A DNA stretch of 64,000 nt, from the NCBI GenBank assembly GCA_965275915.1, contig CBDHYI010000007.1:124001-188000 (forward strand), read 5' to 3'. The stretch is from JBDWFY01 sp965275915 (lineage in GTDB: Bacteria; Pseudomonadota; Alphaproteobacteria; Rhizobiales; Stappiaceae). The position numbers were made by a program, and so were the translations under genes. The first letter of the stretch is position 1, and each line of letters opens with the position of its first letter. The notes under the pieces were generated by a model, which saw only the letters and a program-made list of their open reading frames with translations, was not told where the DNA came from and searched no databases. Of the stretch, positions 18,045-27,193 are shown one piece after another.

Positions 18045-18566
18045 ATGAGCTGGACTACTGAACGTGTCGATCTTCTTAAGAAACTCTGGTCCGATGGACT
18101 GAGTGCCAGCCAGATCGCTGCGGAACTGGGAGGCGTGACGCGCAACGCCGTTATCGGCAAAGTTCATCGCCTCGGCTTGTCCGGACGGGCCAAATCCGCA
18201 TCAACAGCATCAAAACCCCGCCGAGCCAGAAACTCGGGCGCTTCCTCAGGCTCCGCCCGGCCGGCCGCGCCCAAGGCGCCGACTGTGGGCGCCACAGCGC
18301 TCAAAATAGAACCCGAAGCTCGGCCTGAGGCACCCCCGGCGCCGCTTCCTGTCGAAGAGCTTGTCATTCCGATTTCGGAACGCGCATCGATCATGGAACT
18401 GAATGAGCGGACATGCAAATGGCCGATCGGCGATCCAAGCACCGATGACTTCTACTTCTGCGGTCGGGCATCGGAAGCCGGTGTGCCTTACTGCCCTCAC
18501 CATTGCAAGGTGGCCTATCAGCCAATTAATGACCGCCGTCGCGAACGGCGTGCTGCCCGCGGATAA
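18045..18566 (+). CDS. gcrA: GcrA cell-cycle regulator
   Basis: Alphaproteobacterial transcription factor that works with sigma-70 at promoters carrying CcrM-methylated GANTC. 173 aa. The N-terminal 45 residues are the GcrA helix-turn-helix (MSWTTERVDLLKKLWSDGLS, QIAAELGGVTRNAVIGKVHR), then an Ala/Pro-rich linker (about 50-110), then the conserved cysteine-bearing C-terminus (CKWPIGDPSTDDFYFCG, GVPYCPHHCKVAYQ). Length and domain order are standard. Followed by a strong terminator shared with the convergent phoB. Confidence 0.97.
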   Translation: MSWTTERVDLLKKLWSDGLSASQIAAELGGVTRNAVIGKVHRLGLSGRAKSASTASKPRRARNSGASSGSARPAAPKAPTVGATALKIEPEARPEAPPAPLPVEELVIPISERASIMELNERTCKWPIGDPSTDDFYFCGRASEAGVPYCPHHCKVAYQPINDRRRERRAARG

Positions 18567-18599
18567 TTCGATACCTCCTCCCGTCGAACTGCCGCGACA

Positions 18600-18633
18600 A
18601 ACCGGCCCGTCACATGCGGGCCGGTTTTTATTT
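18600..18633 (+). terminator. Bidirectional terminator between gcrA and phoB
   Basis: Ten-bp stem AACCGGCCCG / CGGGCCGGTT with 7-nt loop and TTTATTT tail on the plus strand. The minus strand has a shorter T-run (AACCGGCCCG...CCGGTTTG). Confidence 0.9.
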
Positions 18634-18666
18634 GAAAGATCAATGAGTTAGATGCGCCAGACAGTG

Positions 18667-19365
18667 TCAGGCGTTTGCCACAAACTGATCGTTAAAGGCA
18701 TAACCCGCGCCACGGACAGTTCGGATCGGATCTTTCACACGCCCCTTGTTGATCGCCTTGCGCAGCCGTCCCACATGAACGTCAACGGTGCGTTCGTCCA
18801 CATAGACGTCATGACCCCAGACGCCGTCCAGAAGCTGTTCGCGGGAAAAAACGCGCCCCGGAGCCTGCATCAGATATTCAAGCAGGCGAAACTCCGTCGG
18901 ACCGAGATGAATTTCCTTGCCGGAGCGGCGGACGCGATGGGTTTCCCGGTCCAGTTCGATATCGCCCGAGCGCAACTGGGAAGAAACCACCTCAGGTTTG
19001 GCCCTGCGCAGAATTGCGCGCACACGGGCCATCAATTCGGGAATGGAAAAAGGCTTCACGACATAATCGTCGGCCCCGGTCGCAAGACCGCGAATGCGTT
19101 CTGCCTCTTCCCCGCGCGCCGTCAGCATGATGATGGGGATGCGCTCCGTTTCGCCACGCGCTCTCAGTCGACGGCAGAGTTCAATTCCGGACAACCCCGG
19201 CAACATCCAGTCAAGCAGCAGAAGATCCGGCTGGCTCTCCCGAAGACGAATTTCCGCTTCGTCTCCCCGAGCACAACTTTCCACCGCGTATCCCTCCGCC
19301 TCAAGATTATACCTCAGCAGCAGACTTAGAGGTTCTTCATCTTCAACAATCAGGACTTTGGGCAT
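18667..19365 (-). CDS. phoB: Phosphate regulon response regulator PhoB
   Basis: OmpR-class regulator that binds Pho boxes when phosphate is scarce. 232 aa. Receiver domain (about 1-120): acidic pocket VEDEEP, phospho-acceptor Asp in LLLLDWMLPGLSG, Thr in IIMLTARGEE, Lys in VVKPFSIPEL. Winged-helix domain (about 130-228): GPTEFRLLEYLM, GRVFSREQLLDGVWG, ERTVDVHVGRLRKAI, PIRTVRGAGYAF. Last gene of the phoR-pstSCAB-phoU-phoB run, 60 bp after phoU. Confidence 0.97.
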   Translation of the reverse strand: MPKVLIVEDEEPLSLLLRYNLEAEGYAVESCARGDEAEIRLRESQPDLLLLDWMLPGLSGIELCRRLRARGETERIPIIMLTARGEEAERIRGLATGADDYVVKPFSIPELMARVRAILRRAKPEVVSSQLRSGDIELDRETHRVRRSGKEIHLGPTEFRLLEYLMQAPGRVFSREQLLDGVWGHDVYVDERTVDVHVGRLRKAINKGRVKDPIRTVRGAGYAFNDQFVANA

Positions 19366-19425
19366 TCCGTCTTCTCCAGCTCACGGTGCAATTCTGCCAA
19401 GAGCCACGTCACCATTGTGAGTTTT

Positions 19426-20142
19426 CTATTCTGAACTGTTTCCGATTGCGGACAATTCGTCCGCTTTCGGACGATCGGAGCCAGGCATCTCGCCGCGCTC
19501 CATATAATAAACGTTTTCCGCTATGTTGGTCGCATGATCGCCGATGCGTTCGATATTCTTTGCACAGAACAAAAGATGGGCGCACATTGAGATCTGCCGG
19601 GGATCTTCCATCATGTATGTCAGAAGTTCCCGGAACAACGACGTGTAAAGCGCGTCGATTTCCTCGTCCCGTTCCCGAATGGCATTGGCCAGTTCCTCAT
19701 CGCGCTGCGTATAGGCGTCCAGCACATTTTTCAGCTGCATCTGCGCCATCTCGGAGAGATGCTCCACTCCAAGCGTCAGTTTCTTGGACTGAACACTGTC
19801 GCTGATAATGATCACACGCTTGGCGATGTTCTTTGCAAGATCGCCAACCCGTTCAAGGTCGCTTGAGATACGCAGAGCGGCAACGATGTCGCGCAAGTCA
19901 CCGGCCACCGGCTGCCGGCGGGCAATCAGGAGGATCGCCTGCTCTTCAAGATCAGTCTGCATCTTGTCAATGCGGGCATCTTTCGCAATCACTTCGTTGG
20001 CAAGTTCGGTATCCAGCCGCGACAATGCGGATACGGCATCGTTGACGATAGCTTCGGCCATGCCGCCCATTTCGGCGATTTGGCCGGCCAATGCGGTCAA
20101 CTCTTCATCATAGGCTTTAACAATATGTTCGTTCAAAGTCAC
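19426..20142 (-). CDS. phoU: Phosphate signalling protein PhoU
   Basis: Negative modulator of PhoR signalling and of Pst transport. 238 aa, two tandem PhoU helical repeats: ELTALAGQIAEMGGMAEAIV with DLRDIVAALRISSDLERVGD, and MAQMQLKNVLDAYTQRDEEL with HLLFCAKNIERIGDHATNIA. The metal-binding E/D motifs (SSDLERVGDLAKN; KNIERIGDHATN) are intact. Lies between pstB and phoB on the same strand. Confidence 0.97.
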   Translation of the reverse strand: MTLNEHIVKAYDEELTALAGQIAEMGGMAEAIVNDAVSALSRLDTELANEVIAKDARIDKMQTDLEEQAILLIARRQPVAGDLRDIVAALRISSDLERVGDLAKNIAKRVIIISDSVQSKKLTLGVEHLSEMAQMQLKNVLDAYTQRDEELANAIRERDEEIDALYTSLFRELLTYMMEDPRQISMCAHLLFCAKNIERIGDHATNIAENVYYMERGEMPGSDRPKADELSAIGNSSE

Positions 20143-20272
20143 ATTCCTTCCGCAGATCTATAAAGGCCCAAGCCGACCTTCAGCAGCTCGGTCATCAGAC
20201 CTGAATTGCCCCGCCGCTTCCCCTTCACAGACAGTCGCCGCCTTCGCAGTCATACAGCCAGGATATTGTCGC

Positions 20273-21109
20273 CTATCCGAAGCGGCCGGTAATATAGTCT
20301 TGCGTCCGCTTGTCCCCGGGATTGGTGAAGATTTCGTCTGTCTTGCCTTCTTCAACCAGCTTACCAAGGTGAAAGAAAGCCGTGCGCTGGCTGACACGCG
20401 CGGCCTGCTGCATGGAGTGCGTCACGATGACGATCGTATAGTTTTCGCGCAGATCGTCGATAAGCTCTTCAACTTTTGCCGTGGCGATCGGATCAAGTGC
20501 AGAACACGGCTCATCCATCAGGATAACCTCCGGGCTCACCGCAATTGCCCGCGCGATGCAAAGTCGCTGCTGCTGTCCGCCGGACAAGCCGGTTCCCGGT
20601 TCATCCAGCCTGTCCTTCACTTCCTCGAACAGCCCCGCTTTCTGAAGCGAGCCGGCAACAATTTCCTCAAGCTCGTCCTTGGACCTTGCAAGACCGTGAA
20701 TACGCGGTCCATAGGCAACGTTCTCAAAAATGGATTTCGGAAACGGGTTCGGCTTCTGGAACACCATACCAACCCGCGCTCTCAGTTCGACGACATCGAT
20801 CTTCGGGTCGTAAATGTCGTCCGAGTCAAGACGAATATCGCCCTCCACACGACACACATCGATCGTGTCGTTCATTCGGTTCAGGCACCGAAGAAACGTT
20901 GATTTACCGCATCCGGACGGTCCGATCAGCGATGTGACATGCCGCTCGCGAACATCCAGATCGACGTCGAACAGCGCCTGCTTGTCGCCATAAAAAACAT
21001 TGACTTTGCGACCGCGCATTTTGACGGACTCGCCTTCATCGGTCCGCATCGCAGTCGTATCATTCGATGTCTTTGCGCCTTCAGTGATCGCAACTTCTTG
21101 AACTGACAT
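20273..21109 (-). CDS. pstB: Phosphate ABC transporter ATPase PstB
   Basis: Energises the Pst phosphate importer at the membrane. 278 aa from ATG 21109 (MSVQEVAITEG), with CTGGAG upstream; the open frame runs 24 codons further but overlaps the pstA end. Walker A LIGPSGCGKSTFLR, signature LSGGQQQRLCIARA, Walker B VILMDEPCSALDP, switch His VTHSMQQAARV. The N-terminal about 30 residues before the ABC core are an Asp/Thr-rich extension. Phosphate specificity rests on MNDTIDVCRVEGDI and the operon. Confidence 0.97.
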   Translation of the reverse strand: MSVQEVAITEGAKTSNDTTAMRTDEGESVKMRGRKVNVFYGDKQALFDVDLDVRERHVTSLIGPSGCGKSTFLRCLNRMNDTIDVCRVEGDIRLDSDDIYDPKIDVVELRARVGMVFQKPNPFPKSIFENVAYGPRIHGLARSKDELEEIVAGSLQKAGLFEEVKDRLDEPGTGLSGGQQQRLCIARAIAVSPEVILMDEPCSALDPIATAKVEELIDDLRENYTIVIVTHSMQQAARVSQRTAFFHLGKLVEEGKTDEIFTNPGDKRTQDYITGRFG

Positions 21110-21134
21110 GTCCGTCAAACTCCAGAGAACTTTC

Positions 21135-22949
21135 TTACCAGCGGCGCTCAAACCGCTTACGCAGGATGATGGCGATTCCATTCATAGCAACAAGGAACCC
21201 AAGCAGCACCATGATGGCCGCCGAGGTTTTCTGCTGAAAGGCAGGTTCGGGGAAATCCGCCCACATATAGATCTGAACGGGAAGAACCGTTGCCGGATCA
21301 AGCGGTCCTCCGGGAATATCGACAATGAACGCCACCATCCCGATCATCAACAGGGGAGCGGTCTCACCCAGTGCCTGCGCCATACCGATAATCGTACCGG
21401 TCAAAATACCCGGCATGGCAAGAGGCAGAACATGGTGAAACACCGCCTGCTGCTTGGAAGCACCGACGCCCAGAGCCGCCTCGCGAATGGACGGCGGAAC
21501 AGCCTTCAGCGCGGCTCGGGAAGCGATGATAATCGTGGGCAGGGTCATCAGGGCCAACACCATGCCGCCAACCAGCGGCGCAGAGCGCGGCAAACCGAAC
21601 AGGTTGAGAAAAACGGCGAGCCCGAGAAGACCAAAGACAATGGATGGAACGGCAGCCAGGTTGTTGATGTTGACTTCGATCAGATGCGTCAGCCGGTTCT
21701 TGGGTGCGAACTCCTCAAGATAGATCGCTGCGGCGACTCCGATCGGAAAAGACATCAGCAATGTGACCAGCATCGTAAAGAATGAACCGACAACCGCGCC
21801 CCAGATGCCCGCCATCTCCGGTTCGCGGCTTGCGCCGGAGGTAAAGAAGATACTGTTCATCCGGTTGGATACCAGGCCCTTCTCAGCCAGCCGGTCCGTC
21901 CATGCGATTTCCTTGTCGGAGAATTTCCGGGAGCTTTCCGGCACGGCCAGCTGTTCGATCGACCATGTGCCGGTGGCGGCCTCGGCATCCGATTCAAGCG
22001 GGATATAGGCCTCGCCCTCAATGCCTGTGGCATCGACCTTTTCAATCTTTATCACACCGCCATTGATATGGAGTAGGTAGGAGGGCAACGTTGTTGTCAG
22101 TGTTTCCTGCTGGTTAACGCCCTGCGCCCGGCTTTCCAGCCCTTCCGCATCTGCCGTCAGGGTTTCGATCTGGCGCATGACAGCTGTCTGGGAGTTTGTC
22201 AGGCTTGCAATTCGAGATTCAAGGCGGGACCTGTCGTCCGCCCCAGCGCCCTGAAGTTGGCTGCTGGCGGTATCCAACTGGGCCTCGATGGACCTGAGAC
22301 TGCGCGTCTTACCTTCAATTTCGTTTCGAACGGACTGGGCGTTTTCTGCCAGTTCCGCCTTGACCTCCGCGAGGATTTCCTCGAAGTCGTTGCTCGTCGA
22401 AAGAACTTTAACAGTTCCTTCGGTCCCCACGGGAGACGCAATGCCCGATCCCTCTTGAAGGGTCTTGCCGGTGATCAGTCCCTTGACATAAAGATCGGCA
22501 AAATCCGACAGCGGCACCGAGACGTCTCTCGTGCTGGAAATCATTGAAGGATCGTTGATCACTTCATTGCGCAACAGGATATTGGAACCGTTTGAAACCA
22601 GCCCGTAAAGAACTCTGCGATTGCGCCGATCACCGGCAAAAGGCAATTCTTCCTTCAGGCCATCCCGGATCACCTTGTTGTAGTCTGCGGCCCCGGGATC
22701 ATTGGGATCCACTTCGGAGAAATTCACCGGCACGGACAGGTAGTTGTAGGTGAAAGCGGGCAGACCCTGCGAAATGATCGTCGTCAACAGCAGAACCAGG
22801 AAGCCCGCAGCGACAAAAATTGCTGCAATACCATAGAACTTGAACCGTCGCTCCGCCGCGTAGCGCTTCGCGAGGCGCTTTCGCGCTTCGTCGGATGTAT
22901 GAAGGTTGTCCGCGGCTGCCATCGAATGGGACTGGGGAATATCAGTCAT
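21135..22949 (-). CDS. pstA: Phosphate ABC transporter permease PstA, long form
   Basis: Channel half of the Pst importer. 604 aa, about twice E. coli PstA (296). The C-terminal about 280 residues are the classic permease (GSFFTMLVTLLMSFPIGVAA, YLEEFAPKNRLT, EAALGVGASKQQAVFHHVLP). The N-terminal half has one membrane helix (about 45-70) and a large periplasmic insert resembling the DUF3333-type region, with a predicted coiled coil (about 185-275; EEILAEVKAELAENAQSVRN, then heptad-like S/L/E-rich sequence). Chosen start ATG 22949 overlaps the pstC stop by 8 bp (ATGACTGA). Confidence 0.95.
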   Translation of the reverse strand: MTDIPQSHSMAAADNLHTSDEARKRLAKRYAAERRFKFYGIAAIFVAAGFLVLLLTTIISQGLPAFTYNYLSVPVNFSEVDPNDPGAADYNKVIRDGLKEELPFAGDRRNRRVLYGLVSNGSNILLRNEVINDPSMISSTRDVSVPLSDFADLYVKGLITGKTLQEGSGIASPVGTEGTVKVLSTSNDFEEILAEVKAELAENAQSVRNEIEGKTRSLRSIEAQLDTASSQLQGAGADDRSRLESRIASLTNSQTAVMRQIETLTADAEGLESRAQGVNQQETLTTTLPSYLLHINGGVIKIEKVDATGIEGEAYIPLESDAEAATGTWSIEQLAVPESSRKFSDKEIAWTDRLAEKGLVSNRMNSIFFTSGASREPEMAGIWGAVVGSFFTMLVTLLMSFPIGVAAAIYLEEFAPKNRLTHLIEVNINNLAAVPSIVFGLLGLAVFLNLFGLPRSAPLVGGMVLALMTLPTIIIASRAALKAVPPSIREAALGVGASKQQAVFHHVLPLAMPGILTGTIIGMAQALGETAPLLMIGMVAFIVDIPGGPLDPATVLPVQIYMWADFPEPAFQQKTSAAIMVLLGFLVAMNGIAIILRKRFERRW

Positions 22950-24330
22950 ACTGTTCCCTATATTTCTGTACCACGCGCAGGGCGATGATGTTAAGAGCAA
23001 GCGTTACGCAGAAGAGCAGCAGGCCGAGGGCAAACGCCGCCAGTGTTTTGGCGCTGTCGAATTCCTGGTCGCCGACCAGCAGCGTGACGATCTGTACCGT
23101 CACCGTCGTCACGGCTTCCAGCGGATTGATGGTCATATTGGCGGCCAGGCCGGCGGCCATCACGACGATCATGGTCTCGCCGATGGCACGGGAAATCGCC
23201 AGGATAAGGGCGGAAACAATGCCCGGGAGCGCCGCCGGCAACACCACCTTGCGGATGGTTTCCGATTTGGTCGCGCCCAGTCCGGCCGACCCGTCCCGAA
23301 GCGACTGAGGCACGGAGTTGATCACATCGTCGGACAGCGACGACACAAACGGGATGATCATGATCCCCATCACCACTCCGGCGGCAAGCGCCGATTCCGA
23401 GGACACGGTGAGTCCGATTGACTCACCTGTCCCACGGAAGAACGGTGCGACGGTCAGCGCGGCAAAGAAACCGTACACCACGGTCGGAATACCGGCGAGG
23501 ATTTCCAGCATCGGCTTTGCGACGGCGCGAACGGCGGTACTTGCATAGTCGGACAGATAGATTGCTGCCAGGAGGCCAATCGGCGCTGCGACAAAAATCG
23601 CAATCGTGGTGATAACCAGTGTTCCGACCAGGAGCGGAATTGCCCCGAAAACTTCGGAATTGGTCTCCGATGCCGCCGCACCGGCGCCTTCAAACGCGCT
23701 CTGCGGGCTCCAATGCAATCCGAAGACAAAATCGAAAAACGGTACCTTTCGGAAAAACAGCAAGCTTTCAAAAATAAGCGACACGACAATGCCGACGGTC
23801 GTCAGGATGGCGACAACCGAGCAGAGCGTCAAAACAACCATCACGGTCCGCTCGACAAAATGCCGGGCCCGCTTGGTTCTGGTGATCTGCTGATAACCGC
23901 GATAGAAGCCCCCCGCTATCAGGATGGCCATAAGGAGCGACAGAATGATCGTGCTTGTCTGCGAAAGAGATTTGTAGGTCTCAGCGGCAGCGGCTTTGGC
24001 ATCGCTTGTAAATCCAACAATGCCGCCAAAGGCTATGGCTTTTGAATCGCGCAGGAAGGCTTCGATCTGCGGCTTGCCCATGTCGGCGAGCGCGTCGGCG
24101 TTTTCGGCGATGACAATGCGATCCATTATCTGCGGCGCTGAAATCGTCCAGGCGAACAGCAGAATGAATGCCGGCAGCGCAGCCATAATCGCAAGATAAC
24201 CGCCGTGAAACGGCGGTCTGGAATGTAATAAAGACGCATGATCTCCGGCAATCCGACCTGCCCGAGAACGACCAACGTAAAAGGCCACCACGGCGACGGC
24301 CAAGAGTATCAGAAAAAACGTCCAGAACAT
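22942..24330 (-). CDS. pstC: Phosphate ABC transporter permease PstC
   Basis: Second channel subunit of the Pst importer. 462 aa, longer than E. coli PstC (319) because of an N-terminal extension with about three hydrophobic segments (FWTFFLILLAVAVVAFYVG; LAIMAALPAFILLFAW; IILSLLMAILIAGGFY), the PstC_N type region of alphaproteobacteria. The core permease has APIGLLAAIYLSDYAS, LAGIPTVVYGFFAALTV and ATKSETIRKVVLPAALPGIV. The 8-bp overlap with pstA indicates coupled translation. A perfect palindrome separates it from pstS. Confidence 0.95.
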   Translation of the reverse strand: MFWTFFLILLAVAVVAFYVGRSRAGRIAGDHASLLHSRPPFHGGYLAIMAALPAFILLFAWTISAPQIMDRIVIAENADALADMGKPQIEAFLRDSKAIAFGGIVGFTSDAKAAAAETYKSLSQTSTIILSLLMAILIAGGFYRGYQQITRTKRARHFVERTVMVVLTLCSVVAILTTVGIVVSLIFESLLFFRKVPFFDFVFGLHWSPQSAFEGAGAAASETNSEVFGAIPLLVGTLVITTIAIFVAAPIGLLAAIYLSDYASTAVRAVAKPMLEILAGIPTVVYGFFAALTVAPFFRGTGESIGLTVSSESALAAGVVMGIMIIPFVSSLSDDVINSVPQSLRDGSAGLGATKSETIRKVVLPAALPGIVSALILAISRAIGETMIVVMAAGLAANMTINPLEAVTTVTVQIVTLLVGDQEFDSAKTLAAFALGLLLFCVTLALNIIALRVVQKYREQYD

Positions 24331-24386
24331 TGCGCCGACCGTGCTTATATCAATGGAAAGAGGGCCGGAAGCCGCCCAAAAGCAAA

Positions 24387-24410
24387 CAGCCGGCCCGATC
24401 GGGCCGGCTG
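24387..24410 (-). terminator. Intercistronic hairpin between pstS and pstC
   Basis: Perfect 24-bp palindrome with 12-bp arms (minus-strand arm CAGCCGGCCCGA), followed on the minus strand by TTTGCTTTT. It resembles an intrinsic terminator; placed after pstS it could act as a partial terminator or 3'-end stabiliser, favouring excess binding protein over membrane subunits. Confidence 0.75.
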
Positions 24411-24421
24411 CAAGGCATGTC

Positions 24422-25441
24422 TTACATGCTCATCGGTGTCATTGCGTTTGCAGAACCGCCGACTTTTTCGCGCTGGTCTGCGGGCAGAGGGATCAGACCC
24501 TTGTCGGCAAGGTAGCCTTCATCGCCCCAGGATCCTTCGTTAGTGAACTCAGCGACATAGCCTTCAAGACCCGGGATCACGCCCACATGCTCTTTCTTCA
24601 CATAGAAGTAGAGCGAACGGGAAACAGGATAGTCACCCGCGGCGATCGCTTCGAACTCAGGATCTGTACCATCAACGGCTGCGCCTTTGATCTTGTCGGC
24701 GTTCTGGTCGAGGAAAGAGAAACCAAAGATGCCAACGGCATTGGGGTTGGCTTCGAGCTTCTGAACGATCAGGTTGTCGTTTTCACCAGCTTCGATGTAA
24801 GCGCCGTCTTCACGCACTTCGTGGCACTTTTTCTTCTCAAGACCAAGATCCTTGGCACCATCGACGCCCTTACAACCGCCTTCCATGGCGATTTCGGAGA
24901 AGGCATCACGTGTACCGGATGTCGGGGGAGGACCCAGAACTTCGATTTTCGCATCCGGCAGGGACGGATCGATGTCGGACCATTTCTGATACGGGTTCGC
25001 AACCAGCTTGCCGTCGACCGGAACTTCTTTGGCAAGGGCCAGGAACACCTGCGGCAGGGTCAGCTTGAGATCCGGACCGGATTTCGCATTCGCCAGAACG
25101 ATGCCGTCAAAACCGACTTTCACTTCAACAGGCGTTACGCCGTTTGCCTGGCAGGTTTCGAACTCGCCCTGCTTGATGCGACGCGAAGCGTTTGTAATGT
25201 CGGGCGTGTTTTCACCAACGCCGGCGCAGAACAATTTCATACCGCCGCCTGAACCGGTGGACTCAACAACAGGAGTTTTGAACTCCGACTTCTGACCGAA
25301 CTGTTCAGCAACAGCAGTCGAAAACGGGAATACCGTTGAAGAGCCAACGATCTGAATCTGATCACGAGCCTGGGCTGAGCTGGCTGCCATGATGCCTGCT
25401 GCAACAAAAGCAGCCGAACTTAAGAGTGTCTTGAATTTCAC
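24422..25441 (-). CDS. pstS: Phosphate-binding protein PstS
   Basis: Periplasmic high-affinity phosphate receptor, 339 aa. GTG 25441 is used because GGGAGA lies six bases upstream and it starts the signal peptide (KFKTLLSSAAFVAAGIMAAS, then SAQA). Phosphate-site features: VGSSTVFPFSTAVAEQFG, ESTGSGGGMKLFCAG, DITNASRRIK and TSGTRDAFSEIAMEGGC. Four or five cysteines in the mature chain are noteworthy. First gene after the Pho box; phoR lies upstream on the same strand. Confidence 0.96.
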   Translation of the reverse strand: MKFKTLLSSAAFVAAGIMAASSAQARDQIQIVGSSTVFPFSTAVAEQFGQKSEFKTPVVESTGSGGGMKLFCAGVGENTPDITNASRRIKQGEFETCQANGVTPVEVKVGFDGIVLANAKSGPDLKLTLPQVFLALAKEVPVDGKLVANPYQKWSDIDPSLPDAKIEVLGPPPTSGTRDAFSEIAMEGGCKGVDGAKDLGLEKKKCHEVREDGAYIEAGENDNLIVQKLEANPNAVGIFGFSFLDQNADKIKGAAVDGTDPEFEAIAAGDYPVSRSLYFYVKKEHVGVIPGLEGYVAEFTNEGSWGDEGYLADKGLIPLPADQREKVGGSANAMTPMSM

Positions 25442-25548
25442 CTGACGTCTCCCTTGGGTGTTCAGGTTTGAGTGAACCACCTCACGAGCTCAGCCCGTGA
25501 GAACGCCGCGAACCTATCGCCTGGCCATGATGGTTCTATGACAATAGT

Positions 25549-25566
25549 GTAACAGTTTTATAACAG
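25549..25566 (-). promoter_or_regulatory. Pho box upstream of pstS
   Basis: Two 7-bp direct repeats CTGTTAT and CTGTTAC separated by AAAA on the minus strand, 11-bp periodicity, matching the rhizobial PhoB box (CTGTCAT-N4-CTGTCAT) at 12 of 14 positions. It lies about 108 bp before the pstS start with a weak -10 (CATAGA, 25540-25535) after it. PhoB encoded in the same operon should bind here. Confidence 0.85.
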
Positions 25567-25592
25567 TATAAAATATTGATATTTATAAATTT

Positions 25593-26921
25593 TTATTCTT
25601 TATCCATCTTTTTTATCGTGTCATGAAAAGCATTTATATGTACGGTGAACAAGGCACCCTGCCCCGGCTCGCTTTCAATCGTCAGACGAGCGCGGTGACG
25701 GTTGAGAATATGCTTTACAATAGCCAAACCCAAGCCGGTGCCCTGCAATTCGCGACTTGTGGCAACGTCCGCCCGATAGAATCGCTCCGTCAGACGCGGC
25801 AGGTGTTCGGGCTCAATTCCGGGCCCAAAATCACGCACGCCGACCTGCCAGAGACCCTGGCCCATACTTCCCGATCCGCTTTTCAGGGATAAGACAATCC
25901 TGCCGCCGTCCGCGCCGTATTTTATCGCGTTTTCGGTGAGGTTTTCGATAACCTGAACAAGCTCGTCATGATCCCCGTTCGCGGGTGCCTTCGTCTGTGT
26001 GCAGTCGCACTCTATTTTGACATTATATTCCGCCGCCAGGGGGGCCAGTGCATCACGAACATGCGAGATGCATTCCACGAGATCGGCCTTCTCTTCGCTC
26101 CCGATCTGCGACTTCAATTCAATGCGGGACAGCGACAGGAGATCATTGATCAAACGGGCCATCCGCCCGGCCTGTTCGAGCATGATTTTCAGGAAACGCT
26201 CCCGGGCGACTTCATCCGATTTGGCCGGTCCCTGCAATGTCTCGATAAACCCTGTCAGAGAAGCAAGCGGCGTTCGGAGCTCATGGCTGGCATTGGCCAC
26301 GAAATCAGCCCGCATTCTTTCCAGGCGACGCTGTTCGGAGAAGTCCTGGACGGAGACCAGAATAAGATCGGGGCGACGCCGCGCTGACGCATTGTGTGAC
26401 TTCGGCATCAGCACCGGAGAAATATGCGCCTCAAGCCAAACTTCTGTCGGCACTTTTTCGGACCAGTTTATCCGTTCGGCAAGCCCCCCCTCGCTCACCC
26501 GCTCCAGAGCCTCAAGCAGCGAAGGTGCCCTCAGACGAAACGATAACGGATCGCCCGGCCGCACACCGCCATACTGCGATTTGGCCACCTGATTGATGTA
26601 GCGGACGACCCCTCTCCTATCGACCAGGAAACATGCGTTGGGCATTGAGTCGAGCGTTACTTTCATACCGGTGTCCGGCCAGATCGCCGATTGCGTACGA
26701 CGCTCCGAAAGCGCAGCAAGTCTGTTCTGCCGCCGGGAACCCAGTGCAAGAATAAGGACGACCGCCACAATCAAGCCGACCCCGCCAAGAAGCGGCACCT
26801 GCCAGTAATACACCCCCGCCAAGGCAAACAGACTGACGCAGCCGATGATCCAGCGCCCCTCCATCAGCCGCGTGGTCAGGCTCGGAGCGCGGGTCCGAAT
26901 TGCGGAATACTGGTCGGACAT
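25593..26921 (-). CDS. phoR: Phosphate regulon sensor kinase PhoR
   Basis: Membrane histidine kinase controlling PhoB, 442 aa. Two N-terminal hydrophobic segments (WIIGCVSLFALAGVYYW; GLIVAVVLILALG) with almost no periplasmic loop, a PAS-type domain (about 95-195; MPNACFLVDRRGVVRYINQV), HisKA with phospho-His in ANASHELRTPLASLTG, and HATPase (N box ENLTENAIKYG, G boxes DFGPGIEPEH and GTGLGLAIVKHI). As in other PhoR proteins, phosphate is likely sensed through PstSCAB/PhoU. Upstream of pstS by 151 bp. Confidence 0.95.
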   Translation of the reverse strand: MSDQYSAIRTRAPSLTTRLMEGRWIIGCVSLFALAGVYYWQVPLLGGVGLIVAVVLILALGSRRQNRLAALSERRTQSAIWPDTGMKVTLDSMPNACFLVDRRGVVRYINQVAKSQYGGVRPGDPLSFRLRAPSLLEALERVSEGGLAERINWSEKVPTEVWLEAHISPVLMPKSHNASARRRPDLILVSVQDFSEQRRLERMRADFVANASHELRTPLASLTGFIETLQGPAKSDEVARERFLKIMLEQAGRMARLINDLLSLSRIELKSQIGSEEKADLVECISHVRDALAPLAAEYNVKIECDCTQTKAPANGDHDELVQVIENLTENAIKYGADGGRIVLSLKSGSGSMGQGLWQVGVRDFGPGIEPEHLPRLTERFYRADVATSRELQGTGLGLAIVKHILNRHRARLTIESEPGQGALFTVHINAFHDTIKKMDKE

Positions 26922-27193
26922 TGAAATCTTAACTTTCGCCTTTCGTTACAAGCAGATAAGTCCTGCACCCGCGAACAGCGGAAGGTTTCCAGGCCCGGCC
27001 TGACAACTCAAACAAACAGGTCCTGAGCCTTGAAATTTGCCATTCGACCAACACCGCATAAGATATCCTTCAGCCAAGCACCCGGAAGGCACTTTGGTCA
27101 CACAGTTGGGCCGCATTTACCGAAGAGAACTGCATATCGACAGCACTTAATGCCCATAACGAAGATTTATGACACAGAGAAGACGGAGCGACC

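Noticed and set aside
26922..27193. Pho box for ppk2
   Set aside because: No pair of CTGTCAT-like repeats with 11-bp spacing was found in the phoR/ppk2 gap.
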